A stretch of 64,000 bases of DNA from contig NZ_JAQYWD010000005.1 in NCBI RefSeq assembly GCF_030145145.1, positions 1-64,000 of the forward strand, read 5' to 3'. Position numbers and translations under genes: made by a program. Shown here piece by piece: positions 27,754-36,267 of the stretch (its first letter is position 1; the number at the start of each line of letters is the position of its first letter). Below the pieces are notes generated by a model. It was given only the letters and a program-made list of their open reading frames with translations, was not told where the DNA came from and did not search any database. This DNA is from Desulfobacula sp. (GTDB lineage: Bacteria; Desulfobacterota; Desulfobacteria; Desulfobacterales; Desulfobacteraceae).

Positions 27754-28020
27754 ATGAAATCCATCCTTGCGGAATTTGACGATACGACAAAAAAAATTTC
27801 CATTAAAAAGGATGCCGTTGTGGAAGACTGGGTTGCGGTGTGTCGAAAATTCAATGATGACGTATCCCGGATTTGTGACGTCACGGACCAGGAGGACTAT
27901 ACCACCCTGTTTGAGTGTTTTGATGATGCAAATCAGCGGTTTTTTTATCTGGTAAAGGAAGACAAAACCGTATATCGGATGAAACACAAACATTTTTTTG
28001 ATAATCTTGGGTTAAAATAA
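27754..28020 (+). CDS. Small protein of unknown function, 88 residues
   Basis: The start at 27754 (MKSILAEFDD) is preferred because GGGGGAGA lies 6 nt upstream. It is acidic and soluble, with no membrane segment, and looks like a small alpha/beta domain (KISIKKDAVVEDWVAVCRKF ... RFFYLVKEDKTVYRMKHKHF). I do not recognise the family. It is spaced 77 nt from the FMN reductase gene and 93 nt from the acyl-CoA ligase gene on the same strand, so it may belong to either transcript. Confidence 0.6.
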   Translation: MKSILAEFDDTTKKISIKKDAVVEDWVAVCRKFNDDVSRICDVTDQEDYTTLFECFDDANQRFFYLVKEDKTVYRMKHKHFFDNLGLK

Positions 28021-28113
28021 ACCATCGGGAGTTAAACCATTCCACACCCAATGATTTGATGGTTTAGGAAAAATAGAAAAGACAGGGAATGCCAATATCC
28101 TTTTGGAGTGCAA

Positions 28114-29643
28114 ATGATTAAATCCATGAATATTGCCTGGTGGGTTCAGCGCTGGTCTGAGTTGACACCGGATAAGACCGCGATCATCTTTGAAGACCAG
28201 ACCATTTCTTATAAGGCGCTTTGCACAAGGGCAGACCGGACAAGCTGCTGGCTTCAATCCATTGGGATTGAAAAAGGTGACCGTGTGGCTGTGATGCTGA
28301 ATAATTGTCCTGAGTTTATTGATCTGTTCCTTGCCTGTTCCAGGCTTGGAGCGATTTTTGTCCCCATAAATTTTCGAATTACATCGGTTGAACTGGATTA
28401 TTTTATTAAGAATTGCCGGCCAAGGCTTTTTGTCCATGGGGAGGATGTGGCTGGGGTCGTGAATGCCCTTGTACTGGAAAGTTACCTGCCTCCCATGATG
28501 GTCTCGGTGGTGGGAACCACCCGGCTTAAGGGCCGGGTATTTGATTTCGTTGAAGAATCAAAAATATTTGACGGAAAACGGCCGTTTTTGACCCGGTCCC
28601 TTGGGCCTGCCAATCCAGAAGAACCCCAGGTGATTATGTATACGTCGGGCACCACCGGAAAACCCAAAGGTGCGGTATTGACCCATCGAAAAACATTTTT
28701 TAATTGTTTGAATGCCGATATTTTTTTCAAGCTTCATTCCAGTGATATCATGCTGATTTTTCTTCCCCTGTTTCATTCTGGGGGGCTTTTTATCCAGGCA
28801 GCCCCGATTTTTTACAAGGGTGCCACCATTGTGCTTCACAGAAAATTTGATTCTCTCAAGGTTTACAGGGATATTGAAACATACCAGGTGACCAAATTTT
28901 TAGGTGTTCCCACGGTATACAAGGAATTGTTAAAGGTTGAGCCGGAAATGAGGGGCGATACGTCTTCTCTCCGGGTCTGTGCCGGGGGCGGGGAAAAGCT
29001 CACCGACGATTTGATTAAAAAATGTGCCCAGGCCGGTCTTGCGTTCCGCCAGATTTTGGGTCAGACAGAAACCTCCATCCTTTTATGGGCATCAGAAGAT
29101 GATCCCTTGAAAAAGCCGGGAACGGTGGGGCGGCCGGTTTTTCATGCAGAGGTTTCTATTATAGATGACCGGGGAAGGGTGGCAAAACCGGGTGAGGTTG
29201 GTGAGATCGTTGTCCGGGGGTCAATTATGATGAAAGAGTATTGGCAGGACCCTGTGAAAACAGAAGAGACCATTAAAAACGGATATCTTCATACAGGGGA
29301 TCTGGCCCGCATGGATGAGGACGGGTTTTTCTACCTGGTGGGAAGGGCAGGGGATATGTATATCTCAGGAGGGGAAAACGTCTATCCCGCAGAAGTGGAA
29401 AAGATTCTCAAGCTTCATTCAGACATTGAGGATGTGGCTGTCAAGGGAATGCCCGATGAGACATGGGGTGAAACCGGGCATGCCTTTGTCATCCTGTCAC
29501 CGGGCGCATCCCTTTCCCAGGAGGATGTCATTGCCCTGTGCCATGGTAAACTTGCAAAATATAAATGGCCTAAAAAGGTGACGTTTAAATCGGAATTCCC
29601 CCGGACCTCTCTTGGCAAAATCAGAAAAGGGGCGCTTTCTTAA
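28114..29643 (+). CDS. AMP-forming acyl-CoA synthetase (long/medium-chain acid-CoA ligase family)
   Basis: 509 residues from ATG 28114, with TGGAG 5 nt upstream; a GTG two codons earlier overlaps that site. ANL-family motifs: P-loop [16 protein letters not shown] (about 173-188), GQTE at about 318, [33 protein letters not shown], and the C-terminal catalytic Lys in TSLGKIRKG. It activates a carboxylic acid as acyl-AMP and then acyl-CoA; chain length or aromatic preference cannot be read. Its stop codon shares bases with the stop of the convergent gene. Confidence 0.9.
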   Translation: MIKSMNIAWWVQRWSELTPDKTAIIFEDQTISYKALCTRADRTSCWLQSIGIEKGDRVAVMLNNCPEFIDLFLACSRLGAIFVPINFRITSVELDYFIKNCRPRLFVHGEDVAGVVNALVLESYLPPMMVSVVGTTRLKGRVFDFVEESKIFDGKRPFLTRSLGPANPEEPQVIMYTSGTTGKPKGAVLTHRKTFFNCLNADIFFKLHSSDIMLIFLPLFHSGGLFIQAAPIFYKGATIVLHRKFDSLKVYRDIETYQVTKFLGVPTVYKELLKVEPEMRGDTSSLRVCAGGGEKLTDDLIKKCAQAGLAFRQILGQTETSILLWASEDDPLKKPGTVGRPVFHAEVSIIDDRGRVAKPGEVGEIVVRGSIMMKEYWQDPVKTEETIKNGYLHTGDLARMDEDGFFYLVGRAGDMYISGGENVYPAEVEKILKLHSDIEDVAVKGMPDETWGETGHAFVILSPGASLSQEDVIALCHGKLAKYKWPKKVTFKSEFPRTSLGKIRKGALS

Positions 29644-30152
29644 TTTTTCAAAGCGAAGCGCCATTTACAGAACAGGTCATCCGGGTGGGGATCCGGCGGC
29701 GCAAACACGCACTCAACCATGATACGCGCATCAACCACCTGGGCAAAGCTTTGAAATTCTTTTTGATGCATGTATTTGCAGACATATTCCCCCTGGCCAC
29801 GTTTGAGACGGGCTTCCTGGGCAGGGCATGATGGTACGGTAAGGATCACCGCATCTTTTTTTTCTTCAAATTTGTAGTCCACCAGGATACACCAGGGAAA
29901 TAATTTTAACGCCTGGACAAACCCTGCAAGCCCTTTTTCAAGAGGATTAAATTTTTCTTTAAGGTCTTTGGCAGCAAAACCAGCCACTCGGTCCCAGACC
30001 TGTTCATTGATCTTTTCTGCAGTGGGTTGATCAAATTTTTCAGCAACTTTGATAAACCAGAACGCATCCATGACCCTGTAGCTCTGTAAAAGAAATTCAA
30101 TATAGGTCTGAAGTTCTTTTTTGCTCATGGTTTCAAAAATGTCTAAATTCAT
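29640..30152 (-). CDS. Conserved cytosolic protein (DUF6125-like), 170 residues
   Basis: The pattern [53 protein letters not shown] and [19 protein letters not shown] matches, from memory, a family labelled DUF6125 found in anaerobic bacteria. Conserved Cys residues (CPAQEA, YVCKY, ECVFAP, FCKW) suggest a metal or cofactor site. Function unknown. It converges on the acyl-CoA ligase gene, and the two stop codons overlap in TTAA with no room for a terminator. It is divergent from the sigma-54 regulator across 259 bp, in which I see no clear promoter. Confidence 0.75.
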   Translation of the reverse strand: MNLDIFETMSKKELQTYIEFLLQSYRVMDAFWFIKVAEKFDQPTAEKINEQVWDRVAGFAAKDLKEKFNPLEKGLAGFVQALKLFPWCILVDYKFEEKKDAVILTVPSCPAQEARLKRGQGEYVCKYMHQKEFQSFAQVVDARIMVECVFAPPDPHPDDLFCKWRFALKN

Positions 30153-30411
30153 ACGCCTCCTTGCTTGAATGAAAATGGTTAAAATGCATTAATCCAGATG
30201 GTTTCCGTTTGACCTTATGTGTATGGGCATTGTTTGTTATACAATATTTTTATGGTTTTTCTATACTGGGTTGAAAAAAAAATCAATTTTAGAAAATTTA
30301 TTTGAACCCATGGTAAAAAAATGGAATCTGTAGTATTTCCATGATGAGACGGCAGTCCCCGGGGGTATGGACAGACAGGAAACAGGGTTTGGATTTTTGG
30401 CTGGGAAAAAT

Positions 30412-31806
30412 ATGGTTTCACTACATGCACGGATTTTGGTGGTTGACGATGATGAAGCCATAAGGGATGCCTTAAGGGTGATCCTTGAAGATGATTATGA
30501 TGTTGTCTGTGTCGACAGCGGATTCAAAGCCGTTGAAACGGTAAAAAAACAAGTGTTTGATCTGGTTTTCCTGGATGTTGTGATGCCTGAAATGGATGGT
30601 ATCGAAACGTTGAAGCGGATCAGATCCCTTGACAAAAACCTGGACATCATCATGGTTTCTGCTGTGGATCGTGCCCAGGAAGCCAGCGAGTCCATAAGGC
30701 ATGGCGCTTATGATTATATTACCAAACCCTTTGATCATGAAATTATATTAAACCGGTTGGAAAAAGTTCTTTTGAAGCGGAACCTTGCAAAGGAAGTCAA
30801 GTTTCATAGAACTGAAGCCGCTTCCGGCACTCAGCAGACCCAAATTATCAGTCGATCAAAAAACATGGCTGCTGTGTTTGATATCGTGGCAAAGGTTGCC
30901 CGAACATCCAGTAATGTTTTGATCACAGGAGAAAGTGGAACCGGAAAAGAACTGGTCGCCCGGGCAGTTCACCATGGGAGCCTGCGCAGTGACAAACCCT
31001 TTGTTGCCATCAATTGTGCGGCCATACCGGCAGAACTCATGGAAGCTGAATTTTTCGGCCATGAAAAAGGGGCGTTCACCGGTGCCCATAAACAGACCAT
31101 GGGTAAATTTGAATTTGCTCACCAGGGAACGCTTTTCCTGGATGAGGTTTCCAGCTTGAAACCTGAATTCCAGGCAAAGCTGTTACGATTTATCCAGGAA
31201 CGTGAATTTTCACGGGTGGGCAGTCATCGTACCATTAAAGTGGACGTCCGAATTGTTGTTGCCACCAATACCAGTCTGGATGAGATGGTGAAAGACGGGT
31301 CGTTCAGGGAGGATCTCTATTTCAGGCTTAATGTGGTGCCGGTATTGTTGCCGCCCCTTCGCAATCGAAAAGGGGATGTCCCGTTGCTGGTAGATTTTTT
31401 CCTGGACAGGTTCAACCGCCAGATGAATAAACGCATCAAAGGCTTTACTCCGGATGCCATTGCCCTGATGGATGCCTATCCCTGGCCGGGAAATATCCGG
31501 GAGCTGGAAAATCTTATCGAACGGATGGTGGTATTGGGATCAGACAATAGGTTCCTGGATGAAAAAGATCTTCCCTTTGACCTGTTGTTCAGCACTGAGA
31601 CGACAACAGGGGCGGATAGATGCGCCGGTGAAAATAAGGGGTTGATCCAGGCCCGACAGTCTTTTGAACGGCTCTATATTTTGAGGGCGCTTCAGAATTG
31701 CCGATGGAACCAGACCTCGGCTGCCCATCTGCTTGGGATTCATAGAAATACCCTGATCCAGAAAATGAAAACACTGAACCTTAACCGGGATCAGAATACG
31801 TTTTGA
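30412..31806 (+). CDS. Sigma-54-dependent response regulator (NtrC family)
   Basis: 464 residues from ATG 30412, with GGGA 7-8 nt upstream; an ATG 45 nt earlier is too close to its G-run. Receiver at 1-120 (VVDDDEA, Asp in FLDVVMPE, Lys in ITKPFD). AAA+ at about 145-380 with Walker A GESGTGKE, intact GAFTGA (about 220) and FLDEVS. Fis-type HTH at the end (QTSAAHLLGIHRNTLIQKMK). It activates -24/-12 promoters from distant enhancer sites. It is convergent with, and overlaps by 16 bp, the membrane kinase gene, its likely partner. Its likely targets are the two -24/-12 promoters near 35.7 and 36.15 kb (inference). Confidence 0.92.
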   Translation: MVSLHARILVVDDDEAIRDALRVILEDDYDVVCVDSGFKAVETVKKQVFDLVFLDVVMPEMDGIETLKRIRSLDKNLDIIMVSAVDRAQEASESIRHGAYDYITKPFDHEIILNRLEKVLLKRNLAKEVKFHRTEAASGTQQTQIISRSKNMAAVFDIVAKVARTSSNVLITGESGTGKELVARAVHHGSLRSDKPFVAINCAAIPAELMEAEFFGHEKGAFTGAHKQTMGKFEFAHQGTLFLDEVSSLKPEFQAKLLRFIQEREFSRVGSHRTIKVDVRIVVATNTSLDEMVKDGSFREDLYFRLNVVPVLLPPLRNRKGDVPLLVDFFLDRFNRQMNKRIKGFTPDAIALMDAYPWPGNIRELENLIERMVVLGSDNRFLDEKDLPFDLLFSTETTTGADRCAGENKGLIQARQSFERLYILRALQNCRWNQTSAAHLLGIHRNTLIQKMKTLNLNRDQNTF

Positions 31807-33677
31807 TGCTGCTGCTGTATGGGCAGGGTAACTGAAAAGCAGCTGCCTTTCCCTGTTTGACTTTTTGCTCGTATCTGACCCTTGTGTTCTGAGATCACCT
31901 TATGGGTAATGGCAAGACCCAGACCGGTCCCCTTGGATTTGGTAGTAAAAAATGGATTGAAAATATTTTGAGCCAGTTCCGGGGAAAATCCATGGCCGGA
32001 ATCCTTGAAATCCATTACCAGATGATTGTCTTGCGCTGATACACAAATGGCGATAACGCCCCCGTCCGGCATTGCCTGGGCCCCGTTCTGCAGGAGATTG
32101 ATAAATACTTTTTCAAGCTGGGCCGCATCTGCCATGATCCTGGGCAGATCATCCGGCACATCCCATTGACAGTCTATGCCCCGGGCTTTAAAATCCGCTT
32201 CCAGCCGTTCAATACTCTGCCTCAGCAACGCTTGGATATCTGTCTGTTTGAAATTATATTTTGGCAACCTTGACAACTCCAGGAGTTCTTCTATTAGGGC
32301 GTTGAGGCGGTTGATTTCCCTGGGAACCGTTCGCTGAAACTTCTCCAGGAACCCGGGTTGTTGTATTTTCCCCGGCAGCAGGGCCACATAGGTTTTAATG
32401 GCAGAAAGGGGATTTCGAATTTCATGGGCCATGCCGGCAGCCAGGGTTCCCAGGTCGGCAAGCCGCTGGTTTTGACGGATTTCAGCCTCAAGCTGCTTAA
32501 GGGCGGTAATATCATTGAGGGTGAAGATCATCTGCCGGGGGGTTTTTTTATCCGATTCAAGAACACCTGCACCGACCAGGATCACCCGGGGGGCGCCATC
32601 CCTTTGGAGATGGACCTCCCGCTGGTTCCCGGTAGACGGGTTTTCAAAGGCGTGCTGTATATACGCTGCAAATGGACTGGTTTTGTCAAAAAGTGCTAAC
32701 GCATGTCCGCCTTTGACGGTGTGGTCCCGGGGGATTCCCAGAATATCATGGGCTGCCGGATTGACAGTGGTAACAATCCCGTCCATGTCAACGGCCAATA
32801 GGCCGTCATTCATTGTGGCCAGTATTTTTTCAGCATATTGCTGCAAGTGTTTGATTTGTTTGAGTTGGTTTTCCAATTGCTGTTTTTGGACAAGAATTTC
32901 CCGGATCATGGCGGAAAAATTGGATGCCAGGATCTCCACTTCATCCCGGGTGTGAATGGAAATTTCTTGTTTTAAATTGCCCCGGGCAGCTTCAAGCGTG
33001 GCCTTAACCAGGGTTTCCAGGGGGCTTGTGACCCGTTGGGCCGCCCAGTTCGAGACCAGGATACCCATGGCAAGGGCGACAGATCCCAGGATCAGAATAC
33101 TCCAGAGGGTCTGGCGGATCTGCAGATACATCAGTTCAAGGGATAAGCAGACCCGGATGGTTCCCCACCGATCCCGGGTACCGGGAAGGTATACGGGTAC
33201 GGCCACATCCATGACCGGTATTGTGCTGAATTCAGTTGCATGGACGGTAATTTCGGGGTCTGTTACCTCAACGGCATTCAGGCTGGTAGTGTCTGTCAGT
33301 AGCTGGTTCTGGAGATCAGGTCGTCGGCTGTAACCCGCCACTCTTCCTTCCTTGTCATGGACAATTACATAAAGGATGTCAGGATTATGGACAGCTTGAT
33401 TGGCCAGTTTTTCCAGGGCAACATAGTTATATGTAATCAAGTGATCAACGGATATGATCCCCAGATTTTTTGCAATGGTCAGTCCCTGTTGTTCAATCCT
33501 GCCCCGGATGGTCCGGGTTTGAAGTATTCCCAGAACCAGGGCAAGCGTGGTCAGCAACAGCAGGAGCATGATCGAGGTGATAAAGATAAATCGGTAGCGC
33601 AGGGAAACAAAACCGGGTTGTTTGACTATCTTTTCCCTGCCCTGGAACACACCATCATGTTTTTTCTCCTGGCGCAT
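31791..33677 (-). CDS. Membrane histidine kinase (sensor-HAMP-PAS-HisKA-HATPase)
   Basis: 628 residues from ATG 33677, chosen because AAAGGAAC lies 6 nt upstream; a longer in-frame extension would run into the preceding gene. TM1 at about 27-50 (FIFITSIMLLLLLTTLAL), a periplasmic domain of about 140 residues, TM2 near 195-215, HAMP, a coiled coil, PAS at about 280-390, HisKA with phospho-His in GMAHEIRNPLSAI (about 415), and HATPase boxes NLLQNGAQAMPDGG, DSGHGFS, GTGLGLAI. It begins 19 nt after the stop of the peptide-binding lipoprotein gene, hence one operon. Its 3' end overlaps the 3' end of the convergent regulator gene. Confidence 0.92.
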   Translation of the reverse strand: MRQEKKHDGVFQGREKIVKQPGFVSLRYRFIFITSIMLLLLLTTLALVLGILQTRTIRGRIEQQGLTIAKNLGIISVDHLITYNYVALEKLANQAVHNPDILYVIVHDKEGRVAGYSRRPDLQNQLLTDTTSLNAVEVTDPEITVHATEFSTIPVMDVAVPVYLPGTRDRWGTIRVCLSLELMYLQIRQTLWSILILGSVALAMGILVSNWAAQRVTSPLETLVKATLEAARGNLKQEISIHTRDEVEILASNFSAMIREILVQKQQLENQLKQIKHLQQYAEKILATMNDGLLAVDMDGIVTTVNPAAHDILGIPRDHTVKGGHALALFDKTSPFAAYIQHAFENPSTGNQREVHLQRDGAPRVILVGAGVLESDKKTPRQMIFTLNDITALKQLEAEIRQNQRLADLGTLAAGMAHEIRNPLSAIKTYVALLPGKIQQPGFLEKFQRTVPREINRLNALIEELLELSRLPKYNFKQTDIQALLRQSIERLEADFKARGIDCQWDVPDDLPRIMADAAQLEKVFINLLQNGAQAMPDGGVIAICVSAQDNHLVMDFKDSGHGFSPELAQNIFNPFFTTKSKGTGLGLAITHKVISEHKGQIRAKSQTGKGSCFSVTLPIQQQHQNVF

Positions 33678-33696
33678 ACCGTTCCTTTGTAAATGT

Positions 33697-35346
33697 TTAG
33701 TTGCCTGGGGGGGCATTCTCCAGCCAGATTCGATTGAGCGGCATGGTATGGGCTCCCAGGGCATTCACGGTAATGGATTTAACATAGGGTTGATACACCC
33801 GGTCCACGTTCATATAAAAAAGCGGGATCAGCGGGGTTGTCGTCATGATCTTTTTTTCGATCTCCTGGTACATCTTTGCCCGGCGGACCGGTTCCACAAT
33901 TCCCCTGGCCGTCAACAGCATCTGGTCCACACGTTCATCCTGAAATCCCATGAAATTGGTAGGGGATTCAGATGCAAAAAGAGAGTGTAAAAAACTGTCC
34001 GCATCCGGCATATCAGCAAACCAGGCATACCGGTAAATCTGGACATCCCTTGATCCCAGATAGGCTTCAAATTCTTTCCAGTCAGAGATATATTTGACCC
34101 TGAGCTTTATACCGATTTTGGCCCAGAAGCCCTTGATCATATCCATTTCCTGCTCAACGAGAGGGGTTTGGATGGCGGATACAATCTCAAGTTCCGGTAG
34201 ATTTTTCACGCGCTTTCCAATGGATTGTTCCAACTGCTGAAGGGCAAATTCCGGGGTATCATCCGCCATCCGGTTCAAGGGACTGTATCCCGGCATTCCA
34301 GGGGGTAAAATGGTCCGTGCAATTTCAAACTGCGCTTTATAGATTTTATTAACAAATGCTTCACGGTCAACGGCAATGGAAAGGGCTTTTCGAAGTTCAG
34401 GATTTGCAAGGTTGGGATGCTGCATGTTCATGCCGTAAAAAAAAAGGCTCAGAGAAGGCCTGTGAAACCATTGAAGCCCTTTGATTTCAGAGAGTTTTTC
34501 TCTGCGGTTTCCGTAGACGGCCATTTCTTCAAGTGCACCCGCTTGAAAATCCGATAGCACCAATGGGTCTTGTCCTCCCGGATAGATTTTATAGTGGATT
34601 TCATCAAGAAAGGCCGGCCCGGCATAATAGTCGTCAAACCGTTTAAGTCGGACAGTTTTTCCCTCTTCCCAGGACATAAACCTGAAGGGGCCGGTTCCCA
34701 TGGGATACGATCCAAATTCATTGCCAAGCCGAAGCACTTCTTTTTGGGGAACAATGGCAGCCTGGTACATACCCAGGGCTGTCAGAAAGGGCGCATGGGA
34801 TTCTTCAAGACGCACAGTGAAAATCTTTTCATTTTCAATGGCCAACCCTTGAACCCTTTCTATGGTTCCGGCCCGGTATTCCTTTGCCCCGACAATTTTG
34901 AGCAGATGGGGCAGGACAGCAGGCGCAGGTAAGGCCCGCAAAAGCCTGCTGATGGAAAACACCACATCCTTTGACGTGACGGTTTCCAGATTATGAAAAT
35001 GCGCATTTTCCCTCAGGGTAAACCGGTATACCTTGCCCTCTTCTTTTACCTGCCATGTTTCAGCTAAATCCGGTAAAACAGAAAGATAGGGGTCAAACCG
35101 AACCAGGCCGTTAAAAAGCTGATGAACAAGGGCAATGCCATAAATATCCTGAACATAAGCTGGGTCAAGGGTGGTTGGGTTACTCCTCAACGGTACCCGG
35201 TAAATGCCGCCCCGGAAGGGTACTGGCGCGGATACTGTCTGGTTTATTGTCACTTGCTCTTCCTGGTTTGTGCAGCTGGGCAGGACAACCACATTGAGGA
35301 AAAGAAAGAAAGTGAAAAAGAGGTAGGGTAAAATTGGCAAGTTCAT
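33697..35346 (-). CDS. Oligopeptide-binding lipoprotein (SBP_bac_5/OppA family), without ABC partners
   Basis: 549 residues from ATG 35346 (AAGGAG 5 nt upstream). A hydrophobic leader ends in a lipobox-like LPSC (Cys 25), so it is probably a lipoprotein. Family-5 features: YRVPLRSNPTTLDPAYVQD, then LVRFDPYLSVLPDLAETW, YRFTLRENAHFHN, MGTGPFRFMSWEEGKTVRLKRFDDY, NPELRKALSIAVDREAFVNKIY. OppA-type proteins bind short peptides or nickel chelates. No permease or ATPase gene is nearby; instead a histidine kinase follows 19 nt downstream. That suggests a sensing role, handing ligand occupancy to the kinase. A small secreted-peptide gene lies upstream on the same strand. Confidence 0.88.
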   Translation of the reverse strand: MNLPILPYLFFTFFLFLNVVVLPSCTNQEEQVTINQTVSAPVPFRGGIYRVPLRSNPTTLDPAYVQDIYGIALVHQLFNGLVRFDPYLSVLPDLAETWQVKEEGKVYRFTLRENAHFHNLETVTSKDVVFSISRLLRALPAPAVLPHLLKIVGAKEYRAGTIERVQGLAIENEKIFTVRLEESHAPFLTALGMYQAAIVPQKEVLRLGNEFGSYPMGTGPFRFMSWEEGKTVRLKRFDDYYAGPAFLDEIHYKIYPGGQDPLVLSDFQAGALEEMAVYGNRREKLSEIKGLQWFHRPSLSLFFYGMNMQHPNLANPELRKALSIAVDREAFVNKIYKAQFEIARTILPPGMPGYSPLNRMADDTPEFALQQLEQSIGKRVKNLPELEIVSAIQTPLVEQEMDMIKGFWAKIGIKLRVKYISDWKEFEAYLGSRDVQIYRYAWFADMPDADSFLHSLFASESPTNFMGFQDERVDQMLLTARGIVEPVRRAKMYQEIEKKIMTTTPLIPLFYMNVDRVYQPYVKSITVNALGAHTMPLNRIWLENAPPGN

Positions 35347-35470
35347 TTTTCTCCTTAACCGACAAATGTTCAAAGAAAAAAGAAACTATCATATGAAGGG
35401 GGGGGATTGCAAGTATCCAAATGATAATTCAGTGATACCTGGGCTATTGATGACCTGAAATGGAATAAAA

Positions 35471-35502
35471 AAACACGGTAGAGATGATACCGTGTTTTTT
35501 TT
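35471..35502. terminator. Intrinsic terminator downstream of the small-peptide gene
   Basis: Perfect 10-bp stem AAACACGGTA / TACCGTGTTT, loop GAGATGA, with an A-run on the left (a U-tract for minus-strand RNA) and a T-run on the right. It lies 40 nt after the stop of the small-peptide gene and 125 nt before the binding-protein gene, so read-through would set how much of the downstream operon is made. Confidence 0.75.
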
Positions 35503-35541
35503 ATCTGCTTGAGCGTAAACAAGCACATTCTGTGTGTATCA

Positions 35542-35637
35542 CTAGCCGGGACCGCCTCCGCCACCAGCCAGAACAGGCATTGCATATCCGGCAACCAACA
35601 CACCAATTACAAATAATTTTACCATTAAATCTTTCAT
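35542..35637 (-). CDS. Small exported glycine-rich peptide (31 residues), putative signal peptide precursor
   Basis: Read codon by codon: a 31-residue product starting MKDLMVKLFVIGVLVAGYAM and ending PVLAGGGGGPG, stop TAG. AAGGAG lies 7 nt before the ATG. The N-terminus is a classical Sec signal: Lys, a hydrophobic core, and a V-L-A signal-peptidase-I site. Cleavage there would leave only seven residues, GGGGGPG. A -24/-12 promoter stands about 80 nt upstream and a terminator 40 nt downstream, so it has all parts of a complete gene. Downstream on the same strand are an OppA-like lipoprotein and a kinase. I infer a precursor of an extracellular or periplasmic peptide signal; a regulatory leader peptide is the alternative. 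No homologue is known to me. Confidence 0.7.
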   Translation of the reverse strand: MKDLMVKLFVIGVLVAGYAMPVLAGGGGGPG

Positions 35638-35716
35638 TGTTTTCTCCTTTTTCTGAGTGTCACGTTTCTGCTTGATTCAATATCAATCCAGTCATCATCT
35701 TGTTGACCATTGATAT

Positions 35717-35732
35717 AGCAAAGCAGGGACCA
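35717..35732 (-). promoter_or_regulatory. Sigma-54 promoter of the small-peptide gene
   Basis: Minus-strand TGGTCCCTGCTTTGCT: invariant GG and GC with the exact 10-nt spacing and a TTTGC -12 box; the -24 box is TGGTCC rather than TGGCAC. The expected start is near 35705, about 68 nt before the ATG. A 10-bp direct repeat GACCATTGAT flanks it (35705-35714, 35728-35737). Confidence 0.6.
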
Positions 35733-35829
35733 TTGATTTTTTTTTGACTATTTATTTTTTTAACTAACCGAAATTATATAATAATATTATTTTTTGGGAT
35801 AAATTTTTCAAACAAGTGGCCATGGGAAA

Positions 35830-35847
35830 TGCACATTCCCATGTGCA
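35830..35847. promoter_or_regulatory. Enhancer-like dyad, copy 1
   Basis: TGCACAT-TCCC-ATGTGCA: a perfect 7-bp inverted repeat with a 4-nt centre, embedded in a second overlapping repeat (CATGGGA-N9-TCCCATG, 35821-35843). Its centre is about 120 bp from the -12 box of the minus-strand promoter. TGCAC/GTGCA half-sites also occur in NtrC-type enhancers. Confidence 0.6.
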
Positions 35848-35931
35848 GGTAGAATTTTAATAAGTGGAAATCAGAATCGTTTTTTTTTCTTGGGTTGATG
35901 TTAAGATCGCCAGTCTTTGCTTGGGACAATC

Positions 35932-35949
35932 TGCCCATGTTTATGTGCA
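35932..35949. promoter_or_regulatory. Enhancer-like dyad, copy 2
   Basis: TGCCCATGTTTATGTGCA: 13 of 18 bases match copy 1, same length and orientation. It is flanked by a perfect 10-bp inverted repeat GACAATCTGC-N12-GCAGATTGTC (35925-35956). It lies almost exactly midway between the two -24/-12 promoters (about 222 and 216 bp from their -12 boxes). Confidence 0.6.
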
Positions 35950-36029
35950 GATTGTCTCTATTTGTATGCAGTGGTTTTTCTTCTACATTTCAAGTGGTTG
36001 TATGATCTAAGGCGGTTCGGTATGATATC

Positions 36030-36047
36030 CGCCCATAAATCAGTGCA
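36030..36047. promoter_or_regulatory. Enhancer-like dyad, copy 3 (weaker)
   Basis: CGCCCATAAATCAGTGCA: 12 of 18 bases match copy 2, keeping GCCCAT and GTGCA. It begins 98 bp after copy 2 (copies 1 and 2 begin 102 bp apart) and its centre is about 118 bp from the -12 box of the plus-strand promoter, mirroring copy 1 on the other side. Confidence 0.4.
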
Positions 36048-36056
36048 TTTTTTGTA

Positions 36057-36069
36057 TATCAAGGATTTT
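36057..36069 (+). promoter_or_regulatory. Possible IHF site
   Basis: TATCAAGGATTTT matches WATCAANNNNTTR at all but the last base and lies between an enhancer-like dyad and the plus-strand sigma-54 promoter, where IHF bending is usual. The pattern is short, so confidence is low. Confidence 0.3.
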
Positions 36070-36142
36070 ACATCAAGGTAAAAAATATTATTTTATGTTT
36101 TAAATTCAGTAAGTTATATTTATTGTGACCTTGGTTATGACC

Positions 36143-36158
36143 TGGCACAATCCTTGCT
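36143..36158 (+). promoter_or_regulatory. Sigma-54 promoter of the leader ORF and kinase-receiver gene
   Basis: TGGCACAATCCTTGCT, an essentially perfect -24/-12 promoter (TGGCAC-N5-TTGCT). The expected start is near 36170, giving a leader of about 130 nt before the kinase ATG. Confidence 0.8.
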
Positions 36159-36220
36159 CATTGACTCAATGGAAGATTTGGTTTTAACGATTTAGATATA
36201 CAACAAAATAAAATATTATC

Positions 36221-36267
36221 GGAGGATTCGCTTGATACGGTTTCATACTCAAAGATTTGAATCCTCC
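36221..36267 (+). promoter_or_regulatory. mRNA hairpin sequestering the leader-ORF ribosome-binding site
   Basis: GGAGGATTC (36221-36229) is perfectly complementary to GAATCCTCC (36259-36267). The left arm is the Shine-Dalgarno sequence of the leader ORF and the right arm lies inside its coding region, so translation initiation and hairpin opening would be interdependent. Confidence 0.55.

Noticed and set aside
35370-35606. 78-codon minus-strand frame overlapping the small-peptide gene
   Set aside because: It runs through the terminator in a different frame and lacks a ribosome-binding site; the 31-codon gene explains the region better.
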